Shown here: in pieces, positions 15,609-24,522 of the stretch
Position numbering within the stretch: position 1 is the first letter of the stretch
Layout: each line of letters opens with the position of its first letter
NCBI GenBank assembly: GCA_031269825.1
Contig: JAISYP010000052.1
Location: 1-46,993, forward strand
Direction of reading: 5' to 3'
DNA length: 46,993 nucleotides
From: Deltaproteobacteria bacterium
Lineage (GTDB): Bacteria; Desulfobacterota; Desulfarculia; Adiutricales; Adiutricaceae
The notes under the pieces: model-generated
Databases searched by the model: none
Told to the model about the DNA's origin: nothing
What the model saw: only the letters and a program-made list of their open reading frames with translations
Program-made: the position numbers and the translations under genes

Positions 15609-18284
15609 CTAATCCTGGCCCAAAGCCCCGCGAGCGGAAATATTGGACTCAATGATTTTGCCCAACCGCGCGTTTTCCTCAAGGTTATAGTTTTTATCGG
15701 CGAAGTCCACGTTCTGGATGGACAACCGGTAAAAAGCCCGGAGCCAATCCTGGCAATAGGCCTGATCAAAATTGGCCTGCGTGTCAGGTAGAACCGGATT
15801 ATCGCCCGGGGGCTCGGTTCTAGCGAATAACAACGTCTGTCGACCCAAAACTTGAACCGTCCTTTGGCTGTCCGTTAAGCGGGTGGGGGTTAGACCTAGA
15901 AAATTGACAAATTCCGCCAAATAAGCCGAGGCCAAACGGCTTTGTTTCCACAAAAGTCTTTCCGGGTTGACGTTGGAATAACTTAAAGCCTCCCGCAGCT
16001 TAGTCTCAATGGCGTCCATAACCCCTAACCGTTTAGCCCCCTGAACCAGCTCGGCGACAAACTGTTGGAGAATTTCCCGCGAAAAGCCATAATAACGCAA
16101 ATATTTAGCGTCCCCCAGGCGCTCGCCCAACCGGTTCTGCCAAGCGTTCTCTAAACGGCGACGATAACGATTGGCGAAATCGCTCACCGCCGGAAGTTGA
16201 TTTTGGGGACTAGCGGCCGCTTCCTCTTCCGAGCCGCCAAAAAGAATGGACTCCAAATCCAAGGCGACCTCCGCCGCCGGCGCCACCGGGTCATCGTCCA
16301 AAAACTCTTTTTCCGAAAAAGATTGCGAAAAAATGGCGTGGCATTCGTCGTCGGATAGGAACAACGATTGAAGAAAAAAACCAAACCGGAACGTTTTGAC
16401 CTGAAGAGTGGCCAAATAGCCGGCCATCTTTTTGAACAAGGCCTCTTTGATCTTCCGTTCCTCTTCTTTATCCCCACCCTGGTAGAATCTTTTAAGGTTC
16501 TCCTCGACTAGGCGCGACTCGGTTAAAGCCAGATTGGTCAACTGGCCCAGTTTCAGATCCGTGGCCAGTAACGGCGTGAGCTTTTCGATAATGTAGTTTG
16601 CCCCACCGTCGGATCCTTCGACAATGGCTTTCCAAGCCGCCGTGGGGTCATTAACGTGTTTTTTGGTGGCCTGGGAGGCTAAATAACCCTCAAAAACCTT
16701 CCCCACCCAGTCGGCTTGGTCTGGTCGAACGCCCTTTAATTTAATAAGACCAGATTGGTCGTTTCGGTCGACAACAAAAAAGGCGTCGGAGTAGCCTGTA
16801 TTCATTAGCCAAAAGATATTGTTAAAAGGCCGGACGTCGGAGCCTTTCTTGGCCCATGCCAATGGCCACTCGTGAGAGCTAAAAAACTGTAAAAAGGAAG
16901 CGTTGTAACGGTTTTCCCAACGCGTGATCAAATCCGAGGAGCCCACGCCCTTCTCCAGGATCCGATCAAACTTGGTCAGAACCATAAACAAACAAATCGG
17001 TTGGCCAAAACGATCCTCGGGCGTGTCCCCATGGGCGCTTTTAATCCAATTATTAATGACCATGGGCAAATCGGGATTGTTCTGCACCGAGTCGGCCACG
17101 CACAGGAGCATGGCCGTAATTTCGTTACGAGAGCAATATCTTTCAAAAAGATAGGCCACTTTTCCCCGTAAAAAACAATTTTTTAGGATCTCCGGGTTTT
17201 TCACGTCATTGGTGATGTCGGTCAGCTTCATCCGAGCCCGATACCCAGGGAAATCCAAGATATCGGCGTAATCCATGAACTGGCCAGGTTTCTCGACCAC
17301 CTTAACGTGGATCTCGGCGATGAGAGCGCTCAAAACCGGCCGGGACAGAGACGCTTTCCGGCCACCTAAACTCATTACCGGCACTTGGTCGCCACCTTCA
17401 TCCAACAAACCCAACAGACGATCCACGCTTAAGACGCTGTTTTTACGGCCATGCGAGCCCAACTCGGGCTCGTAAAGGGCGTTTAGGCCACAAAAGGCGG
17501 TCTCCTCTAAACCAAGGCTGTCTAAGGCTCGAAAAAGCTTTAAGTAAAGTTGGGTGAACTCGCCAATGCCGCCCCATAAAACGCTAAACAGCGTCGACCG
17601 ATCGGCGGGGGCCAACTTAAGGCCCAAGCCAATGGCCCGAGGCCAAAAATGGCTATCCAATAACGGCCCAGAGACGTATTCATGGGAAATTCCCTTGACG
17701 TACTCGGCCAAATCCTCCATATCGTCTAAGGTCAAATTGTTTTTGACGGGGGATTTACTGGCCAAGGCGTCCAGAGTGCGCTGGACAGCCTCCGGCTCCA
17801 GTTTAACCGCCCCCTTGGCCTCGCCAAAAAAAGTGTTGGCCAAAATCTTAACGATATCGATCTCCGTGAAGAGCTTTAGGAGCACCGGCAAGGCGGGATC
17901 AGGAATCTCAATGGCCCGATCCAGGGAAAAACGCGTCACTAACCCCGTGGTTTCATTGCCACCCTCGGGGTTAATTTCGCGTATGTAATCCAAAATGGTT
18001 TGCCCGAAATCCACTTTCAGGGAACCCGTGGGCCCCTTGGCCAAAGCCGAGATCAGGGTAGATTTGCCGGCCTGGCTAGGGCCAAAAACCGCGACCCCAG
18101 TTTTAGAGCCGGCCGCTTGGGCGTAATTGTTTAGTAGCCGCGCCGAACGCCGTAGACCTTGGCGCAGAGCTGGTTGGAGCCCCACCGCCACGTCCGACTC
18201 GTTATCGCTGAACCACTTCTCGCCGGCTAGGGCCGATTGGCGGATTTTCAGGCAAATGTCTTTAAGATCGTCCAAATTGGTCAT
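15609..18284 (-). CDS. srfC: SrfC family putative GTPase
   Basis: An 891-residue protein of the SrfC family. It has the elements of a P-loop GTPase: G1 GPSQAGKST with Lys74, G3 DFPG with Asp344, and G4 TKFD with Lys438. The spacing is long, as in dynamin-like GTPases, and the C-terminal half is mostly helical. It is described as a virulence effector in enterobacteria because of the srfABC operon, but its activity is not settled. I chose the ATG at 18284; a TTG at 18293 is closer to the AAGGA ribosome site and would add three residues. The gene starts 26 bp after srfB and is followed within 9 bp by the proline-repeat gene, so they are one transcript. No membrane helix is evident. Confidence 0.85.
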   Translation of the reverse strand: MTNLDDLKDICLKIRQSALAGEKWFSDNESDVAVGLQPALRQGLRRSARLLNNYAQAAGSKTGVAVFGPSQAGKSTLISALAKGPTGSLKVDFGQTILDYIREINPEGGNETTGLVTRFSLDRAIEIPDPALPVLLKLFTEIDIVKILANTFFGEAKGAVKLEPEAVQRTLDALASKSPVKNNLTLDDMEDLAEYVKGISHEYVSGPLLDSHFWPRAIGLGLKLAPADRSTLFSVLWGGIGEFTQLYLKLFRALDSLGLEETAFCGLNALYEPELGSHGRKNSVLSVDRLLGLLDEGGDQVPVMSLGGRKASLSRPVLSALIAEIHVKVVEKPGQFMDYADILDFPGYRARMKLTDITNDVKNPEILKNCFLRGKVAYLFERYCSRNEITAMLLCVADSVQNNPDLPMVINNWIKSAHGDTPEDRFGQPICLFMVLTKFDRILEKGVGSSDLITRWENRYNASFLQFFSSHEWPLAWAKKGSDVRPFNNIFWLMNTGYSDAFFVVDRNDQSGLIKLKGVRPDQADWVGKVFEGYLASQATKKHVNDPTAAWKAIVEGSDGGANYIIEKLTPLLATDLKLGQLTNLALTESRLVEENLKRFYQGGDKEEERKIKEALFKKMAGYLATLQVKTFRFGFFLQSLFLSDDECHAIFSQSFSEKEFLDDDPVAPAAEVALDLESILFGGSEEEAAASPQNQLPAVSDFANRYRRRLENAWQNRLGERLGDAKYLRYYGFSREILQQFVAELVQGAKRLGVMDAIETKLREALSYSNVNPERLLWKQSRLASAYLAEFVNFLGLTPTRLTDSQRTVQVLGRQTLLFARTEPPGDNPVLPDTQANFDQAYCQDWLRAFYRLSIQNVDFADKNYNLEENARLGKIIESNISARGALGQD

Positions 18285-18310
18285 ACTGGCCAATCATTCC
18301 TTTCCCGACG

Positions 18311-21300
18311 TTAGATGTTTTCCAGAGCCCCGGTGTCCAACCAATAACCGCTGTCGCTACGCAGAGTCTGTAGCCGGACAACCACCGTGCCCGGAGGTAG
18401 CCCTTGACCGTTTTTATCCGTCACCGAGACGACCTTCAGAGTCCCCTCGGTTCTTTTAATGAAAGCCGATTTGCGCTGGTATTCGGCCGTCTCGTCCACC
18501 TCGACCATGATTAGCTCTATGGTCACTAGATATGGCAAGCGCCCCACGGCTTGTTTTTGCGCCTCGGGGGAACGATAATCCAGAGTGTAAAGCCGGGTGG
18601 TCGTCCAGCGCGAACAATTAAGTTGCCGAAATCCGATGGGAACCGGCGCGTTGAACTCGATTTCGCGGGTAAGCTCAATCTCTCGGCCCGATTGTAGATC
18701 CAAATCGTCAAACCAAACATGCTCCTTGGACAGACGCCCATGCCCATCTAGCATGCCAATATAGCGGTTAATGGGCTGCGGCACGAAATTGGAGGTGTCA
18801 ATGGTGATCCCCTCTAAAGAGCCCTCGGCCAAAGCGCAGATGATGGCTCCCACCACCACGGTGGTTTTGGGATCCTCAATGCGCCCATGGGTGACAAAAG
18901 GATAGGCCGCCCCCACCCGGTACTTGTGCATATGGGTTATCCGATCCACGGGCAAGCAAATCCGCTCGTAGGGGGCTCGGACAATGGCTGGCCAGCAGGA
19001 AGGCCGACCAGTCAAAATCAATAGATCGCACTCGTAGAGCTTAATGATTTCGCCCATATCGTTCATGATTTTACCCATGACCATGCTCACGTCAGCGTCC
19101 ACTTCGCGCGCGTCCACGGTAAAGGTAAAATCCAATAAGTCAAAAGCCGGCCAACCGTGCCGTCGCAAAGGGGCTTCCAGGTAGTTGATGATCTGGGTCA
19201 TCCAGCCAGAGGGTTTTTCCTCGGCGAACCCTAAAACTTGACCCACGTTAACTTCCAAAAGAAAATCATCCCCAGCCAGATCCACAGTCTCATAATGCTT
19301 TAAAATATAAAGGGCCACGGGAGCGGCGATCTGGGCCACAAACTGGCTACGGAGCTGATCGTCGGAACGGTTGGAGGAGACGGTGCCCATTTTGGCCGTG
19401 TCCTTAAACAACATGGCGATATGGCTGTCCGCGTCGGCCACCCCCCGCTCCGTGGCGGCTTTGGCTAAATTTTTGAGGAACTGGGTCAGAATGATCTTCC
19501 GCATGATGTCATCGCCAGCCACGTTAAAGCCATCCCGAAATTCCTGATTAGGCTTAATCAGCGGCGAACTTTGGCCAGGATTATGGATAAAATAGGTGGT
19601 GATGGAAAGATCCGAAGTGCCGCCGCCAATATCCACGCTGGCTAACCTTAAAGAACTAGCCGCTTTCCCCCCGCCTTTGCCTGGAATGGGCCTTTGACGA
19701 CCCAAAAGATCGAATAACTCCACGGCGTTATTGTGAAATTTATCGTAAAGCTCATTGTAAAGCCAAACGATCTGCGTGCAAGTGGCCTCGTCCCAATCGC
19801 AGCGCACCAGAGGGCTTTGCCGAAAATCTTTGACCTCCTCGCCACCCTTGATCTGGAAAGCCGGGCGATAATAATCATCCCAACGCAGCGACGACCAGAC
19901 CGATTCCACCGCCAGGTAAGCCCAGGTTTTAAAGATATTTTGCTCCGCCAAAGGCATGGCGGTCGGCACGGTCAAGATGACGCTCTGTAGCCGCCTAGGC
20001 GTGTCCGGATGCTCGCGGTTGTCCCGAACGATCGGATTGTTAACGCAGGATAAAGCCTGGGCGATGACTTCGCTCAATAAAAACATCATTAAGGAACTAC
20101 GGCTATAGCGAGCCTCAAAAGCGGCGATGTCGTCATCGGAGGAGTAACCGGATTTAATGACCTGGGGAATGGGCACCCGATGACCGGAGCCGCCATCGCT
20201 AGCTTTAACCACCGATACGGGAACCCCGGCGGTGTTGACGCTCATCAAAAAAGAACCCCGCCCCACGGCCGGTTCCTCCACGGATCTATGCCGCTCGTAA
20301 TAATTGTTCAGGTGCCACTCCAATTCGCGCTGCTTGGTATCCCAAAGGTAACGTTTGGGGCTAGACATGCCGGTGGGGCCCATCTCCTCGCGAGAATTAG
20401 CCGACAGACGCGTGGCTTCTGGCCCCAAACGGACGGTGGATGGCCAGATGAAGCTATCGCTATGTTGCCGCGATTTTAAGGACAACTCAATGGGCCCAAA
20501 ATAGGGCTCGGCGAACTCCACCTTAGTGTCCAAAGGCTCCCCATAAATATTGGCCGGAGCCGAAAGATCGCGCGCTTGCAGAGAGTAGCAATCAGTTAGC
20601 TTAGTGGCCCGCTGGGGCACTGTCTCCACCAAAACGCCGGTCAAACGGGAGTTACCGATGTCAATGACCAGATCCACCTCAATGGGTTTAACCCGTTTGG
20701 GGTTGATAACGCGCGTCGGGCTTAGGCCACCCGATTGATAGACGGCCCACAAAAAGGTCTCGTAAACGGCCATGTACTCGGTGATGATGGTGGGGCCATC
20801 ATAGGCGTAATCGGGCAGATCGTCCGAGACCCGGGAAATGAGCTTGCGCGGATACTTGGATTTATAGCGATCCCAAACTTTTCTTAACGCTTCCTTAACC
20901 CAAGGCAAACTATCGATGAACCAAGAGTTATCGCGCTCATGGGCGGCCAAACTAAAAAAGGAATTACCGGCTACGTCCGACTCGGACAAAGCGTGATAAA
21001 TACTCATGCCCCCATCCAAATTGATGTTGCCATCCCCAGACTCAACCTGAGGATCAAAGACCAAAGTCAAACGGAAGCGCAAACTTTCCTCAGAGCCGAG
21101 CCGAGTCAAATAAGCCCTGACCCAGTCCGTGGGCCCATAACCATACCTGGGCAAATGATCATCCCACTGACCAGTCTCCACCAGAAAAGGGATGGGCAAC
21201 CATTGCCCCTGCAAGCAATTAAAAGCTTGAAGAAACTCGATCTCGTAATGGAGTGGCAGAGGTTGATTTTTCAGGCGATCCACGTACTCGCCCGGGCAAT

Positions 21301-21490
21301 CTTCGCGCTCCTTTAACGGAACCAAGACGCTTTCTTGATCCGAGCCAGCCAACCGAGCCACGTGAAAAGGGACGCGGGCTTTGGCCATGGGTTTATCTCC
21401 CCGACCAAAAGGAACGGATAGATCAATATCGCAGTCAATAAACTGGAGGGCTCCGCCAGCGATGATGCTAAAGCTCTTGTTTCTTTTCAC
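18311..21490 (-). CDS. srfB: SrfB family actin/Hsp70-like ATPase
   Basis: A 1059-residue SrfB protein. Two nucleotide-binding motifs of the actin/Hsp70/hexokinase superfamily are visible: phosphate-1 VIDIGNSRLTG with Asp277 and phosphate-2 VDIGGGTSDL with Asp620. LLILTGRPSCWPAI near residue 830 fits the adenosine-binding region. Such proteins act as ATP-driven clamps or scaffolds; what SrfB handles is unknown. The start is a choice: GTG at 21490 gives MKRNKSFSIIAGG and has AAGGA nine bases upstream, while GTG at 21526 directly abuts the SrfA-2 stop but lacks a good site. The gene lies between SrfA-2 and srfC in the classic srfA-srfB-srfC order. Confidence 0.88.
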   Translation of the reverse strand: MKRNKSFSIIAGGALQFIDCDIDLSVPFGRGDKPMAKARVPFHVARLAGSDQESVLVPLKEREDCPGEYVDRLKNQPLPLHYEIEFLQAFNCLQGQWLPIPFLVETGQWDDHLPRYGYGPTDWVRAYLTRLGSEESLRFRLTLVFDPQVESGDGNINLDGGMSIYHALSESDVAGNSFFSLAAHERDNSWFIDSLPWVKEALRKVWDRYKSKYPRKLISRVSDDLPDYAYDGPTIITEYMAVYETFLWAVYQSGGLSPTRVINPKRVKPIEVDLVIDIGNSRLTGVLVETVPQRATKLTDCYSLQARDLSAPANIYGEPLDTKVEFAEPYFGPIELSLKSRQHSDSFIWPSTVRLGPEATRLSANSREEMGPTGMSSPKRYLWDTKQRELEWHLNNYYERHRSVEEPAVGRGSFLMSVNTAGVPVSVVKASDGGSGHRVPIPQVIKSGYSSDDDIAAFEARYSRSSLMMFLLSEVIAQALSCVNNPIVRDNREHPDTPRRLQSVILTVPTAMPLAEQNIFKTWAYLAVESVWSSLRWDDYYRPAFQIKGGEEVKDFRQSPLVRCDWDEATCTQIVWLYNELYDKFHNNAVELFDLLGRQRPIPGKGGGKAASSLRLASVDIGGGTSDLSITTYFIHNPGQSSPLIKPNQEFRDGFNVAGDDIMRKIILTQFLKNLAKAATERGVADADSHIAMLFKDTAKMGTVSSNRSDDQLRSQFVAQIAAPVALYILKHYETVDLAGDDFLLEVNVGQVLGFAEEKPSGWMTQIINYLEAPLRRHGWPAFDLLDFTFTVDAREVDADVSMVMGKIMNDMGEIIKLYECDLLILTGRPSCWPAIVRAPYERICLPVDRITHMHKYRVGAAYPFVTHGRIEDPKTTVVVGAIICALAEGSLEGITIDTSNFVPQPINRYIGMLDGHGRLSKEHVWFDDLDLQSGREIELTREIEFNAPVPIGFRQLNCSRWTTTRLYTLDYRSPEAQKQAVGRLPYLVTIELIMVEVDETAEYQRKSAFIKRTEGTLKVVSVTDKNGQGLPPGTVVVRLQTLRSDSGYWLDTGALENI

Positions 21491-21526
21491 GAATGACAAT
21501 CCTTTCCGATTGGCGCGAACCGACAC

Positions 21527-22762
21527 CTAGTTTAAGCGAGTAAAATCCGACCGCAGTTCTTTTTCCGTCGACTCTTGGACGATGGAGCAACCAACGCTTT
21601 TGTCTTTTTCCGATTTAGGTTTGCAAGACATGACGAATTTACTGTACGTACGTCCATCAGGGCAAGCTCGATTAACGTTCTCGGCGATGACCACGCCGTT
21701 ACCCTCAAAAGAGGTGCTCGCCTCGCCAAAGCAAGTTTGAACGAAATTTCCACTCGCGTCCGTCTCGTCCAAAGAGACTTTGGCGTGACCAGATTTATCA
21801 AAACAGTACTTCACGATGATGGGCAACTCCGTTTCCACGTTGAACAAAGAATCCGATGAGGAGGCCCAACAACCTTCCAAGAAAGAAAAATCCCCCGTCT
21901 CCGCGGCCCCTTCGGGAATCACCATACCCAAAGTTGGGGCGACCTCGGTAATGGGATCCGGCGTCTCCCACAGATAGGGTTTAGAATTCCAAAATAACCA
22001 CCAAATCGCTAAAAGTAACAACAGTAAACTCAAAAGGAACCAAAACCAAAAAGAAGAGCGTTCCCGCGTCTGTTCGACCTTGGGCGCGTCTATGAGAACG
22101 GTTGGCGGCTCCTCGATTGGCGCCTCCTCGATTGGCGGCTCCTCGGTTGCCTCCTCGATTGGCGGCTCCTCGATTGGCGCCTCGATTGGCGCCTCCTCGA
22201 TTGGCGCCTCAGTTGGAAAAATGTTTTGAGCCTCAGCTTGAGTGGCCGATGGCGGATCCAAATCACCGAGATTGGCCCGTAACAAGTTGGAGATCGCCTC
22301 AGATTCATCCGATTCGCCATCTCGCAGGAAGCTAGTCAGCCCCCACCCCACCACCGCTGGCCGATCGCCGACCATATAAATATTGTATTTTTTCGACCTC
22401 TTCAAAATATTGGCCAACAACTCCCCGGCCAATTGACGATTTCTGGAGTTGGAGGTCAAAAACCGGCGAGACAGCGCCATCAAATCCGCCGCCCTCTCGG
22501 CGATAACATCAATGGCGTAGCGCTGGTCATCAGGGGCCAATTGTTCAAACGGCACGACCGGGCCCGTAAGGTTGGTATACCAATTTACCCGATTTTGATC
22601 CAAATCCTTAACCGGCTCGGCTAAAATCTGGGCTTTATCCTCGGAAAGCTCCGCGGCGACCAGTTGGTGAAACAGCGGGTAACGAGAAATCATTTCCACC
22701 CCATCGTGGGTGTCTAAATGATAGTCAACTATATTGGTGGTGTGAATTAGTCGTTTGACCAT
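21527..22762 (-). CDS. srfA: SrfA family membrane protein, copy 2 (adjacent to srfBC)
   Basis: A 411-residue SrfA protein immediately upstream of srfB. It shares the N-terminal domain of copy 1 (VNWYTNLTGPVVPFEQL, YNIYMVGDRPAVVGWGL) and a membrane helix at about 244-262 (FWFWFLLSLLLLLLAIWWLF). Its C-terminal domain has the same six cysteines (GCW, YCF, TCF, RACP, SCK, GCS) after IPEGAAETGDFSFLEGCW. Unlike copy 1, the Pro/Glu repeat lies on the cytoplasmic side of the helix, and the helical segment after the membrane is missing. AGG precedes the ATG. A terminator-like hairpin and a tandem repeat lie upstream, so this gene probably starts the srfABC transcript. Confidence 0.78.
   Translation of the reverse strand: MVKRLIHTTNIVDYHLDTHDGVEMISRYPLFHQLVAAELSEDKAQILAEPVKDLDQNRVNWYTNLTGPVVPFEQLAPDDQRYAIDVIAERAADLMALSRRFLTSNSRNRQLAGELLANILKRSKKYNIYMVGDRPAVVGWGLTSFLRDGESDESEAISNLLRANLGDLDPPSATQAEAQNIFPTEAPIEEAPIEAPIEEPPIEEATEEPPIEEAPIEEPPTVLIDAPKVEQTRERSSFWFWFLLSLLLLLLAIWWLFWNSKPYLWETPDPITEVAPTLGMVIPEGAAETGDFSFLEGCWASSSDSLFNVETELPIIVKYCFDKSGHAKVSLDETDASGNFVQTCFGEASTSFEGNGVVIAENVNRACPDGRTYSKFVMSCKPKSEKDKSVGCSIVQESTEKELRSDFTRLN
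22102..22210 (-). repeat. Tandem repeats encoding PIEE-type units in SrfA-2
   Basis: Imperfect tandem copies of a 15-bp unit (ATTGGCGGCTCCTCG on the plus strand), with some units shortened to 9 or 12 bp, encode Pro-Ile-Glu-Glu-Ala/Pro in the linker before the membrane helix. Every length change keeps the reading frame, as expected from slippage under selection. Confidence 0.8.
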
Positions 22763-22840
22763 CGCGATACCTGCCGCTAAGCTTTTATAGCTATTAGGCG
22801 CGTCAGCTATAACGCGACCTTATTGAGCTAACTCAACTAT

Positions 22841-22860
22841 TGATTACTAGTGATTACTAG
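22841..22860. repeat. Exact tandem 10-bp repeat upstream of SrfA-2
   Basis: TGATTACTAG occurs twice head to tail. Seven bases before it (22823-22836) lies an inverted repeat TTGAG-CTAA-CTCAA. Both lie in the short region between the 22914-22940 hairpin and the SrfA-2 start, where the srfABC promoter must be, so a regulator-binding site is possible. Confidence 0.5.
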
Positions 22861-22913
22861 GCGCTTGCCAACTACCTGACCAAAATCGCCCTATCCAGCC
22901 ACCCCTCCAACCC

Positions 22914-22940
22914 AAAAAAAACGAAAAAGAGCTTTTTCGT
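22914..22940 (-). terminator. Intrinsic-type terminator after the small membrane protein gene
   Basis: A palindrome with 9-bp arms ACGAAAAAG / CTTTTTCGT and a two-base spacer. Read on the minus strand it is followed directly by a run of T (eight counting the last base of the stem). The stem is AT-rich but perfect. It separates the upstream part of the cluster from SrfA-2 and srfBC. Confidence 0.6.
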
Positions 22941-22995
22941 CTTCATCCTGGCCATACCAGCCGGAGCGGCTAGCGCGGAAAGGAGATCCAAAGAT

Positions 22996-23280
22996 CTAAA
23001 GCCGCGCTTTGGCCGGTCTGGCTAAATCCGCCCACCGCGTCAATCGAGCCTTAGCCACTGGTCGTTGGTTAAGATAGTTGGTAACGGACTGGGACTGTAA
23101 CGTGGAAAACGTTTTCCCGGCCCTGGCCAGCTCAGGGTTGACCAGTTTGATAGCCCAAAAGGAAGCCACCAACAAAAGCGCCATCGCCACAATCGCTAAA
23201 GACCTAAAACAGAACCGCCCCCGGACGGGCGCCGATATATTGGGCCAAGCCCACATTTTTTCCCCGTTGAGATAGGTCAT
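22996..23280 (-). CDS. Small single-pass membrane protein, unknown function
   Basis: A 94-residue product with one strong membrane helix at about 27-47 (SLAIVAMALLLVASFWAIKL) and a basic tail rich in Arg, Lys and Ala. AGGTGA lies five bases before the ATG. The gene sits between the dead protease-like gene and the terminator ahead of SrfA-2, on the same strand as its neighbours. I recognise no family. Being short it could be spurious, but the helix, ribosome site and position argue for a real gene. Confidence 0.55.
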   Translation of the reverse strand: MTYLNGEKMWAWPNISAPVRGRFCFRSLAIVAMALLLVASFWAIKLVNPELARAGKTFSTLQSQSVTNYLNQRPVAKARLTRWADLARPAKARL

Positions 23281-23366
23281 TTAAATCACCTGAAAAAAAT
23301 ATTAACCCGCCAGCGCTAGCGCGGGAAAACGATAAAACCCATCGGTCATTAACAGCGAGAGAACAT

Positions 23367-24341
23367 CTACTCCAACCTTATAAGGTTTTCCCGCAAAAAA
23401 TCCAACAGATCCTCCCCACCCAAAGACACGTGGATCCGACGCGGCCCCTGATTATCTACCCTAATAATAGCGTTAAGTCCAATAACTCGGCCTTCGCGAT
23501 CCACCAAAGGGCCACCACGAAAGCGCGGCGACATAGCGGCGGTGTGGGAGATTAAAGGAGCCTGTTTATCCACCAAGATGGAGCTAATGACGCCTGGGGA
23601 GAAGATGGACTCGGGAAAATCCCCCGACGCGACTTTAGCGTCTGAAAAGCCAAAGGCCAGAACCCGGTCGTTTTTTTTCGCCTGGCCAACAATCTTCAGT
23701 CCCTTAGGGGGGTTAGGGCCAGAATTAACCCGCAAAATGGCGTAATCTCGAAGCGTCTCTGGCCGACTAACCGCGATAATCTTGGCCTCCATGGACAGAC
23801 GTTGGTGACTATTGACCGCCAAAATAGTGACGTTAGAACCAAGACGAGTCACCAGGCGCCGATTAGTTAAAATTGTGTTGTTATTGACAAAAAAACCCGC
23901 CCCCGTGGCGACAAAATTTTCGCCTTTGGAGTTGACCCCAGAGGACTGGATGAAAGTCATGGCTTGCTTAACCTGGTCTAAAGCCTGTCGCCGCCTAGTC
24001 GAGGCCGGTTCCGGAGCGGCCGCGTTCGGGCTTGGTTCTGGTAGGAGGAAAAAAGGGGCTTCCTCCTCCAGGCTGGATTGAAGACAAACATTTCCCTCCG
24101 CTTGGAGGGCTTTTTGGTACAGATCTCGGTCTTCGCGCAAAATCTCAATTTTAGAGGCTTGTAGCGCGATTGGGTCAATTGTGGAAACTTGAGCGTTATA
24201 TAAGACTCTAATATAAAAAAAATAGTACAAAAGCCAAAAACACAAACCCACCAAAGCCAACCCTAATAAAAACCCCATCGCGTAGCGGCGTTTTCTCTCC
24301 ACCATTGGCGACGGTTTAACCGGGGATTGACACTGGCTCAT
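23367..24341 (-). CDS. Membrane-anchored trypsin-fold pseudoprotease (His and Ser replaced)
   Basis: A 324-residue paralogue of the protease at 6608-7813. It has the same membrane helix (FLLGLALVGLCFWLLYYFFY), the same post-membrane helical segment ending in Cys, and the same closing block (SLGGEDLLDFL.ENLIRLE). The catalytic His is Arg162 (TNRRLV), the nucleophile motif GNSGG is RFRGG with Arg275, and Asp199 is kept. The frame is intact and the rest of the fold is well conserved, so this looks like a maintained inactive homologue rather than a decaying gene. The start at 24341 (MSQCQSP) is chosen because AAGGA precedes it and it aligns with the paralogue; an open frame extends 35 codons further. 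Confidence 0.82.
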   Translation of the reverse strand: MSQCQSPVKPSPMVERKRRYAMGFLLGLALVGLCFWLLYYFFYIRVLYNAQVSTIDPIALQASKIEILREDRDLYQKALQAEGNVCLQSSLEEEAPFFLLPEPSPNAAAPEPASTRRRQALDQVKQAMTFIQSSGVNSKGENFVATGAGFFVNNNTILTNRRLVTRLGSNVTILAVNSHQRLSMEAKIIAVSRPETLRDYAILRVNSGPNPPKGLKIVGQAKKNDRVLAFGFSDAKVASGDFPESIFSPGVISSILVDKQAPLISHTAAMSPRFRGGPLVDREGRVIGLNAIIRVDNQGPRRIHVSLGGEDLLDFLRENLIRLE

Positions 24342-24478
24342 AGCTATCCTTAAACAATAATCCTTAAAACATAAGATGATTTTGACCAAACACTCGGCCA
24401 GCGCCCTAGCCCAAAAATCCCACCGCCCGGCAAAAAGAAAGACCATAGCCTACAGGCCATAATCCGTCCTTCGTTAGA

Positions 24479-24506
24479 AGCGAGCCCCCCAAAATGTGGG
24501 CTCGCT
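24479..24506 (-). terminator. GC-rich stem-loop after the glycine-zipper lipoprotein gene
   Basis: Perfect 9-bp arms AGCGAGCCC / GGGCTCGCT with a 10-base loop, 17 bases after the lipoprotein stop. On the minus strand it is followed by TCTAAC, only a weak T tract, so termination may be partial. Confidence 0.5.
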
Positions 24507-24522
24507 CGCCAAAACTAACGCT

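Noticed and set aside
24342-24446. Extra 35 codons at the start of the pseudoprotease
   Set aside because: The paralogue aligns from MSQCQ, which has AAGGA upstream; the longer start would place a second hydrophobic stretch before the membrane helix without support.
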